From the NCBI GenBank assembly GCA_964400405.1, contig CAYNUO010000007.1, forward strand, positions 1 through 64,000: 64,000 bases of DNA, read 5' to 3'. Source of the stretch: CANKJK01 sp964400405. GTDB taxonomy: Bacteria > Acidobacteriota > Vicinamibacteria > Vicinamibacterales > UBA2999. The translations under genes and the position numbers were made by a program. The notes beneath the pieces were generated by a model. The model saw nothing but the letters and a program-made list of their open reading frames with translations, searched no databases and was not told where the DNA came from. Positions 15,792 through 24,378 of this stretch are shown here, piece by piece; position 1 is the stretch's first letter, and the number at the start of each line of letters is the position of its first letter.

Positions 15792-17105
15792 CTAGGAGGC
15801 GGCGATTCTGACCTGAACCTGGGTGCGGGCCGTTCCGGTTCTGCCGTCCACGGTGCGGACGGTGAGCGTCACGGTGTAGGTCGTGAAGGTCGTGCTGTTC
15901 GGCGCCGGGTTGCTCGACGGGCCGTAGACGTGGCTCGTCTGGGCGCCCTGCGTCTGAATCACGACGCCGTCGCCGAAGTCCCACGTGAACGACTCGATCA
16001 GGACACCCGTTTCGGCCGTGGCGGTAGCAGTGAATGCCACCGGCGTTCCAGTGCTCCGCTCCGTGCCGACAGTGGCGGCCGTGATGTTGACGGTGAGCGG
16101 CGTCCTCGCTGCCACCGGCGTGATGTTCACCGCGACGGAGGAGCGCGTCGTCTGGCCGTTGATATCCGTGGCGACGAGCGTCGCCGTATACGGATTCGAT
16201 GACCGGTAGGTATGCGTCACGGTGACGCTGCTCGACAGCGTCCCGAGGTCGGTGTTGTTGCCGTCGCCGAAGTCGAAGGCGGCGCTCCGGAGCGCCGTGC
16301 TGCCGGTGGCCCGTGCGGCTGTGAAGGTCATCGGCTGATCGACGGTCTGGGTGCAGGACGTCGTGCCCGTTCCACTGCCGGTGCAGGTCAGCGTGACCGA
16401 CGGCGTACCGAGCACGGTCACCGTCGCCGCGGTTGCGGTGGTCTTGCTCCCGGACGCAGCCGAGACACTCGCCTCGGTGTTCGTCGTCAGGCCGACGGTG
16501 GCGACGCCGTTCGCGTCGGTCGTCGCGATCGTGTTGGTCAGCGTGCCGCTTGTCGTGCTGAACGTCACGGGCACGCCGGCCAGGCCCTGGCCGTTGGTAC
16601 CCCGCACGACGGCGTTCAACTCGACGGTGCCGCCCGTGGACGGGACGGTGGACGGCCGTGCGCTGATCGTCACGGTGTCCGCGGCGGCGGTGCCGATGGT
16701 GAACGAAAGCGTGTTGGTGGCCGCGGTGGCGTTCTCGCCGGCCGCCGCAGAGGTATTGCCGGCCGCGCCGGAGAAGGCGCGCACGTCGGCCACGCCGGAG
16801 GCGTCGCCGGCGTAGAACGTCGTGGTCGCGATGCCGTTCCGGGTTTCCACCTCGACCGGATCGACGCGGCCGAGCGACGTGGTGAACCGGACCGCGGTGC
16901 CGTTCTGAACCGGTGTACCGCTGGGTTCGATGACGACCGCCGTCACTTCCACGCTCGCGTTGAGCGCGAGCACGCGCTGTCCGGCGGTCAATGTGATCGT
17001 GGACTGGGACGGGGCGAACAGGGGAACCTTGTCGCACGCCGTGGCAAGAAGCGCCAGGAGGACGAGGCCGGCGACGTGGGCAGCGCGACGCATGCTGCCG
17101 TCCAT
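15792..17105 (-). CDS. Surface lipoprotein with Ig-like (Big) and PKD domains
   Basis: About 437 residues. A lipoprotein signal (LLALLATAC) is followed by two bacterial Ig-like domains (SSVE-type strands around VTAVVIEPSGTPVQNGTAV and LNAVVRGTNGQGLAGVPVTF) and two PKD domains (AFDFGDGNNTD ... VTHTYRSSNPYTATLVATD and FTWDFGDGVVI ... TYTVTLTVRTVDGRTG). Such stacks are structural or adhesive and sit outside the inner membrane. The ATG at 17105 or 17093 both give the signal peptide; the longer frame upstream to 17336 lacks any signal and is rejected. It faces the pilus operon and might be a substrate or accessory of it, but nothing proves that. Confidence 0.85.
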   Translation of the reverse strand: MDGSMRRAAHVAGLVLLALLATACDKVPLFAPSQSTITLTAGQRVLALNASVEVTAVVIEPSGTPVQNGTAVRFTTSLGRVDPVEVETRNGIATTTFYAGDASGVADVRAFSGAAGNTSAAAGENATAATNTLSFTIGTAAADTVTISARPSTVPSTGGTVELNAVVRGTNGQGLAGVPVTFSTTSGTLTNTIATTDANGVATVGLTTNTEASVSAASGSKTTATAATVTVLGTPSVTLTCTGSGTGTTSCTQTVDQPMTFTAARATGSTALRSAAFDFGDGNNTDLGTLSSSVTVTHTYRSSNPYTATLVATDINGQTTRSSVAVNITPVAARTPLTVNITAATVGTERSTGTPVAFTATATAETGVLIESFTWDFGDGVVIQTQGAQTSHVYGPSSNPAPNSTTFTTYTVTLTVRTVDGRTGTARTQVQVRIAAS

Positions 17106-17155
17106 GGTAATCCGAACCTCGCGGCTGCCAAAACCGGAGGCTGCCGATGCGGCCG

Positions 17156-18197
17156 CTACGACCACAGGGCGTCGTGAAATGCCATCCGCACCGCCTGGAT
17201 GCCGTCCCTCGACCGGTCCGGGTGGACACGGTTGGTCAGCAGCACGGCGTACCGGTTCCGGCCGGGGTCGAGCCAGAGGGACGTCCCGGTGAAGCCCGTG
17301 TGACCGACGGCGTGCGCCGACATGCGTGTACCGCACGAGGACGTCGGCAGCATGGTGTCCCAGCCGAGGGCACGCGAACTGCCGGGCGCGCTGCCGGACC
17401 GCGTGAAGAATCGTGCAGTCGTGTCACGGGAAACCAGGCCGGAACGGCCCTGCAGCACCTGCAGAAGGTGGCGGGCGATGACGCCGACAGCCTCGGCCGT
17501 GCCGAACAGGCCCGAGTGTCCGGCCACGCCGCCGAGCGCCCACGTGTTCTCATCGTGGACCTCGCCGACGAGGAGCCGTCCCCGCCAGGCCAGGTCCAGT
17601 TCGGTCGGCGCACAGACCGCGGATGACCGGTGGGGGAATCGGAACGTCAGGGTATCGCCCAGGCCGAGCGCGTGCGTGAGGTCGGCGAACTGCACGTCGA
17701 GCGGGCGGTCGCGCACGCGTTCGAGGAGGTGCCCGAGCAGGATGAAGCCGAGGTCGCTGTATTCGGACGTCGAGCCGGGGGCGTACGCGAGCGGCAGCCG
17801 CGCGATACGTGCCACCGCGGCGCGGACGCCGCGCAGCTCGCGGTAGAGGGGGTACCACCCGGGGAGTCCGGAGCTGTGCGCGAGCAGGTTCTCGATGGTG
17901 ACGTCAGTCCGGTCCGAGCCGGTCCATTCAGGGAGGTATCGCGAGATGGGGTCGGCCGTCGCAAGCAGCCCGCGGTCGACGGCCTGCATGGTCAGCAGGG
18001 TTGTCGCGAGGACCTTCGTCAGGGATGCGAGGTCGAAGACGGTCTCCGCGGATGCGGCGGGTGCGCCGGCTGCGTACGTGAGCGTGCCAACGGCCGCGAG
18101 CCAGTCCGCGCGGGTCGCGTCGCCGCTTTCCGCGACGGCGCACGGGAAGGTCGCGTCCGCGACACCGCGCAGCAGTACCTCGCGCGCGACGTCAGAC
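17156..18197 (-). CDS. Serine beta-lactamase-like hydrolase (class C / EstB family)
   Basis: About 346 residues of the penicillin-binding-protein/beta-lactamase fold. The nucleophile motif SLTK lies near residue 58 in TVFDLASLTKVLATT; the second motif is YSD (SEYSDLGFILLGHLLERV); the third region is HTGFTGTSLWLDP. No signal peptide is seen, so it may be cytoplasmic. It begins 7 bases after murQ. In Bacillus a beta-lactamase-family gene also sits in the murQ operon, so a role in muropeptide or MurNAc recycling is a fair inference. Antibiotic resistance is not implied. Confidence 0.82.
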
Positions 18198-18204
18198 ATG
18201 CGCG

Positions 18205-19197
18205 TCAGCGCCCGGGCGTCTGGCGGGGCGCACGGCCGGAGCGGGTGCGTCCACCCGCGCTCTCGATCTCGCGCGTCACACGCTCCTCGATGTTGCCGCC
18301 GACGGCCTCGCGGATCGAGTCGTGCGCCTTGCGCAGCCGGGAGAGCGCCTTCGAGTAGGAGAGTCCCGTGCGTTGCATGACGATCGCGGCCTTCACGTGC
18401 CAGCCGGCCTGGCGCAGGAGCCGCTCCGCGTCCTCGATGCTGACGCCGGTCGCGATATGGACGATGCGGGCCGCGCGCTCCTTGTGCTTCTCTGATGTCG
18501 GCTGGAGGTCGACCATCAGATTGCCGTAGGTCTTGCCGGTGCGGACCATGGCGGCCGTGGTCAGCATGTTGAGCACGAGCTTCGTGGCGGTGGCGGCCTT
18601 CAGGCGCGTGGACCCAGCGATCACCTCGGGGCCGACGGCCGGCGCGATCGTCAGGTCGACGAACATCTGCAGCTCGGTGGCCGGGTCGCACGTGACGAAG
18701 ATGACCCTCGCGTTCGCCTTGCGCGCACTGGTCAGCGCGCCGAGGACGAAGGGCGTCATGCCGCTCGCCGAGATGCCGACGACGACGTCCTCCTTGCGGA
18801 TCACGCGGGAGAGCGCCCGGGCGCCGTCCTCGTAGTTGTCCTCGACGCCTTCGCGGACCGAGAAGAACGCTTCCTTGCCGCCGGCCATGATCGCCTGCAC
18901 GAGCGACGGGTCGGTGCTGAAGGTCGGGGGCATCTCCGCCGACTCGAGCACGCCGAGCCGTCCGCTGGTGCCGGCGCCGACGAAGAAGAGACGCCCACCC
19001 TTGCGGAGGGCCGTCACGATGAACTCGACGCCCGTCGCGATGCGGGCCTTTTCCTTGAGCACCGCCTGCAGCATGCGGCGATCCTCGGCAAGCATCACGT
19101 CGACGATCTCGTCCGCGGTCAGCCGGTCGAGGCTGAGCGTCGCCCGGTTGATGGCCTCGGTCGGGTTCGATTGAAAGCGGGATCGATGCGGCGGCAT
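18205..19197 (-). CDS. murQ: N-acetylmuramic acid 6-phosphate etherase MurQ
   Basis: Cleaves the lactyl ether of MurNAc-6-phosphate to GlcNAc-6-phosphate and D-lactate during cell-wall recycling. The SIS domain shows FFVGAGTSGRLGVLESAEMP and DVVVGISASGMTPFVLGAL, followed by GPEVIAGSTRLKAATATKL and the LQPTSEKHKERAARIV region, all MurQ signatures. A C-terminal helical part (VSIEDAERLLRQAGWHVKAA) is the usual UBA-like end. ATG at 19197 matches the family start MPPHRSRFQSNPTEAINRAT; a frame from 19242 overlaps the divergent xerD start. Partner genes murP/murR/nagZ are absent here. Confidence 0.95.
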   Translation of the reverse strand: MPPHRSRFQSNPTEAINRATLSLDRLTADEIVDVMLAEDRRMLQAVLKEKARIATGVEFIVTALRKGGRLFFVGAGTSGRLGVLESAEMPPTFSTDPSLVQAIMAGGKEAFFSVREGVEDNYEDGARALSRVIRKEDVVVGISASGMTPFVLGALTSARKANARVIFVTCDPATELQMFVDLTIAPAVGPEVIAGSTRLKAATATKLVLNMLTTAAMVRTGKTYGNLMVDLQPTSEKHKERAARIVHIATGVSIEDAERLLRQAGWHVKAAIVMQRTGLSYSKALSRLRKAHDSIREAVGGNIEERVTREIESAGGRTRSGRAPRQTPGR

Positions 19198-19215
19198 GCG
19201 TCGAGACACATAGCC

Positions 19216-19221
19216 TACAAT
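19216..19221 (+). promoter_or_regulatory. Candidate -10 box for xerD
   Basis: TACAAT (5/6 match) lies 10 bases before the GTG at 19232. A weaker TATGTG on the minus strand (19212-19207) lies 9 bases before the murQ ATG, so both divergent genes would have very short leaders. No clear -35 boxes. Confidence 0.35.
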
Positions 19222-19231
19222 CAATCCGGCC

Positions 19232-20158
19232 GTGCCTTCCAACGAGATGACGGACCCCGCCGCGGCTTCGTCGGCGGCCAGCGTGGACGCCTACCTCACA
19301 CATCTGTCGGTCGAGCGGCGGCTCTCGCCGAACAGCGTCGAGAGCTACGCACGGGATCTGCAGCTGCTGGGCCGGTATGCGGCCGGTATCGAACGCCCCC
19401 TTCCGGGACTGACGGCGGCGGACCTCGACGCCTTCGTCCGCGCGCTGATGAGCGAAGGCCGGTCGCCGAACTCGGTCGCCCGGGCGGTCGCGTGCGTGCG
19501 CGGCTACTACCGGTTCCTCGCACTCGACGGCCGCGTGGCGGTGAACCCCGCGGACGGACTGCGCCCGCCGAAGGCCTGGAAGGCGCTGCCGTCGTTCCTC
19601 TCGGGCGAGGACGTCGACCGTCTGCTCGCCGCACCGGACGTGCACACGCCGAAGGGGCTGCGCGATCGCGCGCTGATCGAGCTGCTGTACGCCACCGGGA
19701 TGCGTGTGTCGGAGCTGCTGTCTCTGCGCCCGGCGGATCTGAACCTCGAGGCGTCCTATCTCACCTGCACCGGCAAGGGGAGCAAGCAGCGCATCGTGCC
19801 CTTCGGCGACCAGGCCGCCAGCTGGGTAGGCCGGTACGCCAGGGAAGCGCGTCCTCAGCTGCTCGGGATTCGGAAGAGTCCGCGGCTGTTCGTCAACGCC
19901 CGCGGCGGCGCGGCGCTGAGCCGGATCGGCTTCTGGGGTCTGCTGAAGACCTACGGGCGCAAGGCCGGCGTGCAGGCCCATCTCAGCCCGCACGTGCTTC
20001 GGCATTCGTTTGCCACGCATCTGCTGGAGCGTGGCGCGGACCTCCGCGCGATTCAGTTGATGCTCGGCCACGCCGACGTCTCGACCACACAGATCTACAC
20101 GCACGTGCTCGAGCACCGGATGCGCTCGGTGTACGAGCGCTTCCATCCGCGCGCATGA
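19232..20158 (+). CDS. xerD: Site-specific tyrosine recombinase XerD
   Basis: About 308 residues, the normal Xer size; would resolve chromosome dimers at dif with a partner recombinase. The N-terminal SAM-like domain (VDAYLTHLSVERRLSPNSVESYARDL, in two pieces) precedes the catalytic domain with all active-site residues: Arg in LLYATGMRVSELLSL, Lys in CTGKGSKQRIVPF, H-x-x-R in HVLRHSFATHLLERGADLR, His in LGHADVSTTQIYTHV and the final Tyr there. The phrase MLGHADVSTTQIYTHV is XerD-like. Start is GTG at 19232 or ATG at 19247. The downstream PHP gene overlaps by 4 bases. Confidence 0.93.
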   Translation: MPSNEMTDPAAASSAASVDAYLTHLSVERRLSPNSVESYARDLQLLGRYAAGIERPLPGLTAADLDAFVRALMSEGRSPNSVARAVACVRGYYRFLALDGRVAVNPADGLRPPKAWKALPSFLSGEDVDRLLAAPDVHTPKGLRDRALIELLYATGMRVSELLSLRPADLNLEASYLTCTGKGSKQRIVPFGDQAASWVGRYAREARPQLLGIRKSPRLFVNARGGAALSRIGFWGLLKTYGRKAGVQAHLSPHVLRHSFATHLLERGADLRAIQLMLGHADVSTTQIYTHVLEHRMRSVYERFHPRA

Positions 20159-21924
20159 CCGCCCGGCTGCTGGCCGTCGTCGTGCTCGGGCTCGCGGCGG
20201 CGGGTCTGTTCGTGAGCCTCCCGCCGCGCGCCCAGCCGCTGCCGTCCGGCGGGCGACCGGCCGGAGACGTCCGCGGCGTCGTGCACATCCATACGCGCCG
20301 GTCAGACGGCGGCGGCACGGTGGACGACGTCGCCAGGGCCGCGGCGCGGGCAGGCCTCGGCTTCGTCGTGCTGACCGACCACGGCGACGGCACCAGGCGC
20401 CCGGATCCGCCGGCCTATCTGCACGGCGTGCTCGTGATCGACGCCGTCGAGGTGACCACGTTCGACGGTCATGTGCTCGCGCTCGGCATAGGGCAGGCGC
20501 CGTATCGGCTCGGCGGCCGCGGCGCCGACGTGGTCGAGGACATCAACCGGCTCGGCGGGTTCGCCGTAGCCGCGCACGTGGACTCCGCGAAGCGGTCGCT
20601 CCGCTGGAGGGCCTGGGACGCGGCGCTCACGGGCTTCGAGTGGCTGAACGGCGACAGCGAATGGCGCGACGAGTCACGAACCGCGTTGTTGTCGTTGCTC
20701 CTGCGTTATCCGTTTCGCGCGCCGGAGGCGCTGGCCCGGGTCCTCGACCGGCCCGAGACGACCCTCACCCGATGGGACGAGATGCTGCGGACCCGCCGGC
20801 TCGTGGCGATCGCCGCCGCGGATGCCCACGCGCGCGTGGGCGGCAGCGACGAGGACGACCCGAAGTGGTGGAGGCGGCTGTCGCTGCCGATCCCGGGCTA
20901 CGCGTCGCTCTTCCAGTCGTTCTCGACGGTCACGACCGGGGTCCAGCTGACCGGTGACGCGGCTCTCGACGCAGCGGCCGTGCTGGGCGCGCTCCGGGTC
21001 GGGCACAGCTACAGCGTCGTTGACGCGCTGGCGTCGAACGGGTGGCTGCGGGTGCGGGCCACCGGGCCCGCGGGCGTGGTGGCCGGCCCCGGGGACGACC
21101 TGCCGCCGACGGGCGATGCGACGAGCATGGTTCGATTCGATATCGATCTGCCCGTAGCCGCCGGTGCGCGCGTGCGGCTGCTGCGCGACGGCGCCGTTGT
21201 TCGCGAGGGGATGGGCGCGGCGCTGCAGGCCGACGTGCCCGCGACGCCCGCCGCCTATCGCGTGGAGGTGCTGCTCGACGGCGCACCAGGCGCACCGCCG
21301 GTACCGTGGATCGTCTCGAATCCGGTCTTCGTCGGGCGCGGGCCGGAATGGGGACGTGCCGCGACGGTGTCGACAGACCCGGTTCCCGGCGGTGCGGACA
21401 TCCCGGTCCACGTGGCGTCGACGGCCGCGTGGGCCGCCGAGCAGAGCGAGCGATCCCAGGCGGAGATCGAAGCGGTGCGGCAGGGAAGCTTCAACGCGGC
21501 GCTGTTCCGGTTTGCGCTCACGGGCACCGCATCGTCGGCGCCGTTTGCCGCCGTGGCGCTGCCGATCGACGGTCTGCACGAGGCAGACACGATCGCGCTG
21601 CGCGCCCGTGCCGACCGGCCGCTGCGGGTGTCGGTCGAGCTGCGCGGACCGGCGGGCGGCCGCGAAGGCCGCTGGCGCCGGTCGGTCTACCTCGACGAGA
21701 CCGCGCGGGAACTGCGCGTCCCGGTGAGCTCGCTCGCACCCGCCGGACCGGCGGACGCAGCGGCGCCGGACCCGCAGTCGGTGCGGTCGCTGCTGGTGGT
21801 CGTCGACGGCGTCAACGCCGCGCCGGGGCAGGCAGGGCAGATCTGGATCGAAGCGGCCGCGCTCACACGGCGGGCGTCGGCGTCAGGTGCGAACGGTCAG
21901 CAGGAGCCAGGCCGCGCCCGATGA
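20155..21924 (+). CDS. PHP-domain metal-dependent phosphoesterase-like membrane-targeted protein
   Basis: About 589 residues. An N-terminal hydrophobic segment (LLAVVVLGLAAAGLFVSL) acts as signal or anchor. The PHP metal site is visible as VVHIHTRRSDGGGTVDD (H-x-H) and FVVLTDHGDG, with DAVEVTTFDGHVLALGIG and FAVAAHVDSAKR further on and IAAADAHARVGG as the last metal ligand region. The C-terminal half (~330-580) is beta-rich, of unknown type. Similar exported PHP proteins (CehA/McbA-related) act on phosphates or phosphonates, but the substrate here is unknown. It overlaps xerD by 4 bases, and its last 42 bases overlap the end of lptFG on the other strand. Confidence 0.8.
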   Translation: MTARLLAVVVLGLAAAGLFVSLPPRAQPLPSGGRPAGDVRGVVHIHTRRSDGGGTVDDVARAAARAGLGFVVLTDHGDGTRRPDPPAYLHGVLVIDAVEVTTFDGHVLALGIGQAPYRLGGRGADVVEDINRLGGFAVAAHVDSAKRSLRWRAWDAALTGFEWLNGDSEWRDESRTALLSLLLRYPFRAPEALARVLDRPETTLTRWDEMLRTRRLVAIAAADAHARVGGSDEDDPKWWRRLSLPIPGYASLFQSFSTVTTGVQLTGDAALDAAAVLGALRVGHSYSVVDALASNGWLRVRATGPAGVVAGPGDDLPPTGDATSMVRFDIDLPVAAGARVRLLRDGAVVREGMGAALQADVPATPAAYRVEVLLDGAPGAPPVPWIVSNPVFVGRGPEWGRAATVSTDPVPGGADIPVHVASTAAWAAEQSERSQAEIEAVRQGSFNAALFRFALTGTASSAPFAAVALPIDGLHEADTIALRARADRPLRVSVELRGPAGGREGRWRRSVYLDETARELRVPVSSLAPAGPADAAAPDPQSVRSLLVVVDGVNAAPGQAGQIWIEAAALTRRASASGANGQQEPGRAR

Positions 21925-24147
21925 GAAGAGCAGGTTCGGCGCCCAGGCCGCGATGAGCGGCGACATCAGCGTTGCCGCACCCATCGCGCCGAAGACGCTG
22001 AGCGCGCCCCAGTAGCCGAACGCGAGCACGAGTCCGACGCCGATCCCGTACATCGCGCCGCGGTTCCCGGTCGTGGTCGCGAAGGGGATTCCGATGAGCG
22101 CCATGATGAGCGTCGCGAGCGGGAAGGCGAGCTTGCGTTCGAGGGCCACCCGCTGGCGCGTCATGTCGAAGCCGCCGCGCTCCAGGCGGCCGATGTGGTC
22201 GGCCAGCTCGACGTAGTTCATGAAGTCCGGATCCGGCGTCTGCGTCGAGAAATAGGACGGCGCCTCGATGTCGATCAGCTCTTCGGTGATGGGCGCGAGG
22301 GTGACGGCTTCGCCGCTGAACCCGCGGCGCCATCCGCCGGTCGCGACCCAGGCTCCGCGCGCATCGCTGAACGCGACCCTGGTGGCATGCGTGCGCGTGG
22401 CGAGCGTGCCGGTCGCGTAATCCATGCGGTACGTGTCCAGGTCGACCAGCGTTCTCGTGCGCGGGTCGAAGTAGCCGAAGTGGTAAATCTCGCCGTTGCG
22501 GGCCGCGACCCAGCGCCGGCGGAGCACATCGAAGGTCTCCGGAGAGCCGCCGCGGATCACGTGACGGATCGCCTCGGCGCGATAGTTCGCCGGGCCCAGG
22601 ACCGTCTCCTGCATCCAGCCTTCGGCGGCGGCGACGGAGGCGGCCGCCAGGAAGAGCGGCAGCGAGATGCGGTAGAGGCTGATGCCGCACGCCTTCATCA
22701 CGACGAGTTCGGAGTTGCGCGTGAGCAGCCCGACGGTGACGAGCGTCGCCAGCAGCACCGACATCGGGAGCACGTAATAGAGCGCCTGCGGCGTCGCGAA
22801 CCAGAGGTGCCAGAACAGCTGCCCCCAGTTGGCATCGCCGCGCAGGACTTCGTCGGACAAATCAATGAACGTGGACACATGGAAGAGTCCGACGAGCGAG
22901 ACGACGCACAGCAGGAACACGCGGCCGTAGCCCCCAAAGACGTAGCGATCGAGGAGGCGAGTGCCTGGAATCGCCGGAAGCATGCGGGCCGCGCCCAGGC
23001 GGGGAAGCCGGGCGAGGGTGCCCGTCCACCAGAGCGGCAAGCTGCGTGTCCGCTCGATTGCGCGGCTGCGTTGCAGGAACAGGGCGACGCCGCCAAGGCC
23101 AAATACGAGGTTGGGAAGCCACGCGGCAAACCAAGGCTGCACGAAGCCGCCCTTTGCCAGATTCGAGGAGTTCTCAAGCAGGACGTAGTAGACGAAGATG
23201 ACGACCACTCCGATCACGAAATTGGAGAGCTTGCCGTCACGTCGATGGTTCGCCCCCAGCGTGAGCCCGAACAGTCCCAGGACCAGACAAGCGGCCGGAA
23301 TCGAAAACTTCTTCTGGATCTCGACCCGGGCACCGAGGGTCGACTCTCCCCGTGACTCGCGGTCTGCGATGCGAGTTCTGAGTTCGGCGATCGACATTTC
23401 GCGCTCACCCTTTGCGGGCCCGGCCTTCGGAAAGATGCTCTCCGGGTCGACGCTCAAGATGGTCTGCGCCCAGGTCGTCGGCCGGTAATTGTCGGCCTCT
23501 CCGGTGGTGTGGGTCACACCCTCCTCGAGCACGATTTCGACCCGGCGCTGGGCGCGGTCGATGAGCACCCGGCCGCGCTTGGCCACGTGGACAGCTTCGG
23601 GCTGCCCCTGGCCCCCGGTCACCAGGAAGACGTCCTTCCAGCCACCCGTGGGCGGAAGCTCCCGGACATAGAGCGTGGCGCCGGGGAACGCGTTGAAGAA
23701 CACCCGAGGACGGACCTCACCCTCGGCGCGCTCCGAGAGAATGCGGAACATGATTTCGCGGAACGCCTGATTGGCATTCGGCAGCATCGCGAGGAGAACG
23801 TACAGCGTCGCTGCCGTGGCGCCCGCTGCCAGGATGCCGACTGGCCACAGCAGCCTGGTTAGGCTAACGCCGCAGGCCTGCATCGCGACCCATTCACGGT
23901 CTGACGACAGCCGTCCAAACCCGACCAGCAGACCGAGCAGCAAGGCCATCGGGATGGCGAGTCCGAGCGCGGCCGGAACAAGGGTCAGCATGAGCTGAGC
24001 GATGACCGACGTCGGCACGTCCTTCGCGACCAGTTCCTCGGTCGACTTCAAGACAACCGGAATGAGCTGCAGCAGGGTGAAGACCAACAGCCCGAGCGCG
24101 GCGGGCACGAGGGTCTGGCGGATGATGTAGCGGTCGAGGATGCGCAC
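21883..24147 (-). CDS. Fused LptF-LptG LPS-export permease
   Basis: A single 754-residue chain holding two complete LptF/LptG permeases in tandem. The first starts MRILDRYIIRQTLVPAALGL and has helices, a periplasmic beta-jellyroll (~115-265) and three closing helices (~285-355). The second restarts at ~375 with RLLDRYVFGGYGRVFLLC, helices, a second jellyroll (~500-630) and closing helices through LLFSSGAAWLLLTV. Each half has the coupling-type segment (DREWVAMQACGVSLTRLLW and NSELVVMKACGISLYRISL). Normally LptF and LptG are separate partners of LptB2; here the transmembrane heterodimer would come from one polypeptide. lptB and lptCA lie 14 kb away. No frameshift or stop separates the halves. 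Confidence 0.93.
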   Translation of the reverse strand: MRILDRYIIRQTLVPAALGLLVFTLLQLIPVVLKSTEELVAKDVPTSVIAQLMLTLVPAALGLAIPMALLLGLLVGFGRLSSDREWVAMQACGVSLTRLLWPVGILAAGATAATLYVLLAMLPNANQAFREIMFRILSERAEGEVRPRVFFNAFPGATLYVRELPPTGGWKDVFLVTGGQGQPEAVHVAKRGRVLIDRAQRRVEIVLEEGVTHTTGEADNYRPTTWAQTILSVDPESIFPKAGPAKGEREMSIAELRTRIADRESRGESTLGARVEIQKKFSIPAACLVLGLFGLTLGANHRRDGKLSNFVIGVVVIFVYYVLLENSSNLAKGGFVQPWFAAWLPNLVFGLGGVALFLQRSRAIERTRSLPLWWTGTLARLPRLGAARMLPAIPGTRLLDRYVFGGYGRVFLLCVVSLVGLFHVSTFIDLSDEVLRGDANWGQLFWHLWFATPQALYYVLPMSVLLATLVTVGLLTRNSELVVMKACGISLYRISLPLFLAAASVAAAEGWMQETVLGPANYRAEAIRHVIRGGSPETFDVLRRRWVAARNGEIYHFGYFDPRTRTLVDLDTYRMDYATGTLATRTHATRVAFSDARGAWVATGGWRRGFSGEAVTLAPITEELIDIEAPSYFSTQTPDPDFMNYVELADHIGRLERGGFDMTRQRVALERKLAFPLATLIMALIGIPFATTTGNRGAMYGIGVGLVLAFGYWGALSVFGAMGAATLMSPLIAAWAPNLLFSSGAAWLLLTVRT

Positions 24148-24378
24148 CGGGCGGGCCGCCTTGATTATGGGCCTCCGCGGGCCCCTCCAGAGGCGTTCAT
24201 TAACATAACGCTTCTTATGCGACGTTGCGGATAACGTGTGGAAAGGCCGGAATCGGCGCGGTGAATCGCCCGAAAACGGTTCGCGGTTCCTCTGCTGTCG
24301 GGGTTGTTGGCTCGGACTTTCGGTGTCGGCGGCGCGGAACCCCGACCCCAGTTCAGGCCAGGCTTCCGCGAACGGGAC
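24148..24378. other. 231-bp gap upstream of lptFG and downstream of parB
   Basis: Contains an AT-rich patch (24198-24218, unusual in this GC-rich sequence), which is the likely lptFG promoter area, although no clean -10/-35 pair stands out. TGCGGATAA at 24226-24234 is an 8/9 match to the complement of a DnaA box. No gene is seen. Confidence 0.4.

Noticed and set aside
17156..18197. Antibiotic-resistance beta-lactamase
   Set aside because: The SxxK fold is shared by esterases and recycling enzymes. There is no signal peptide, and the murQ neighbour points to wall metabolism.
24198..24246. A replication origin next to parAB (AT-rich patch with DnaA-box-like TGCGGATAA and TGTGGAAAG)
   Set aside because: Only two imperfect boxes, no cluster, and no dnaA, gidA/gidB or rpmH near by. 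A promoter region for lptFG explains the AT-richness as well.
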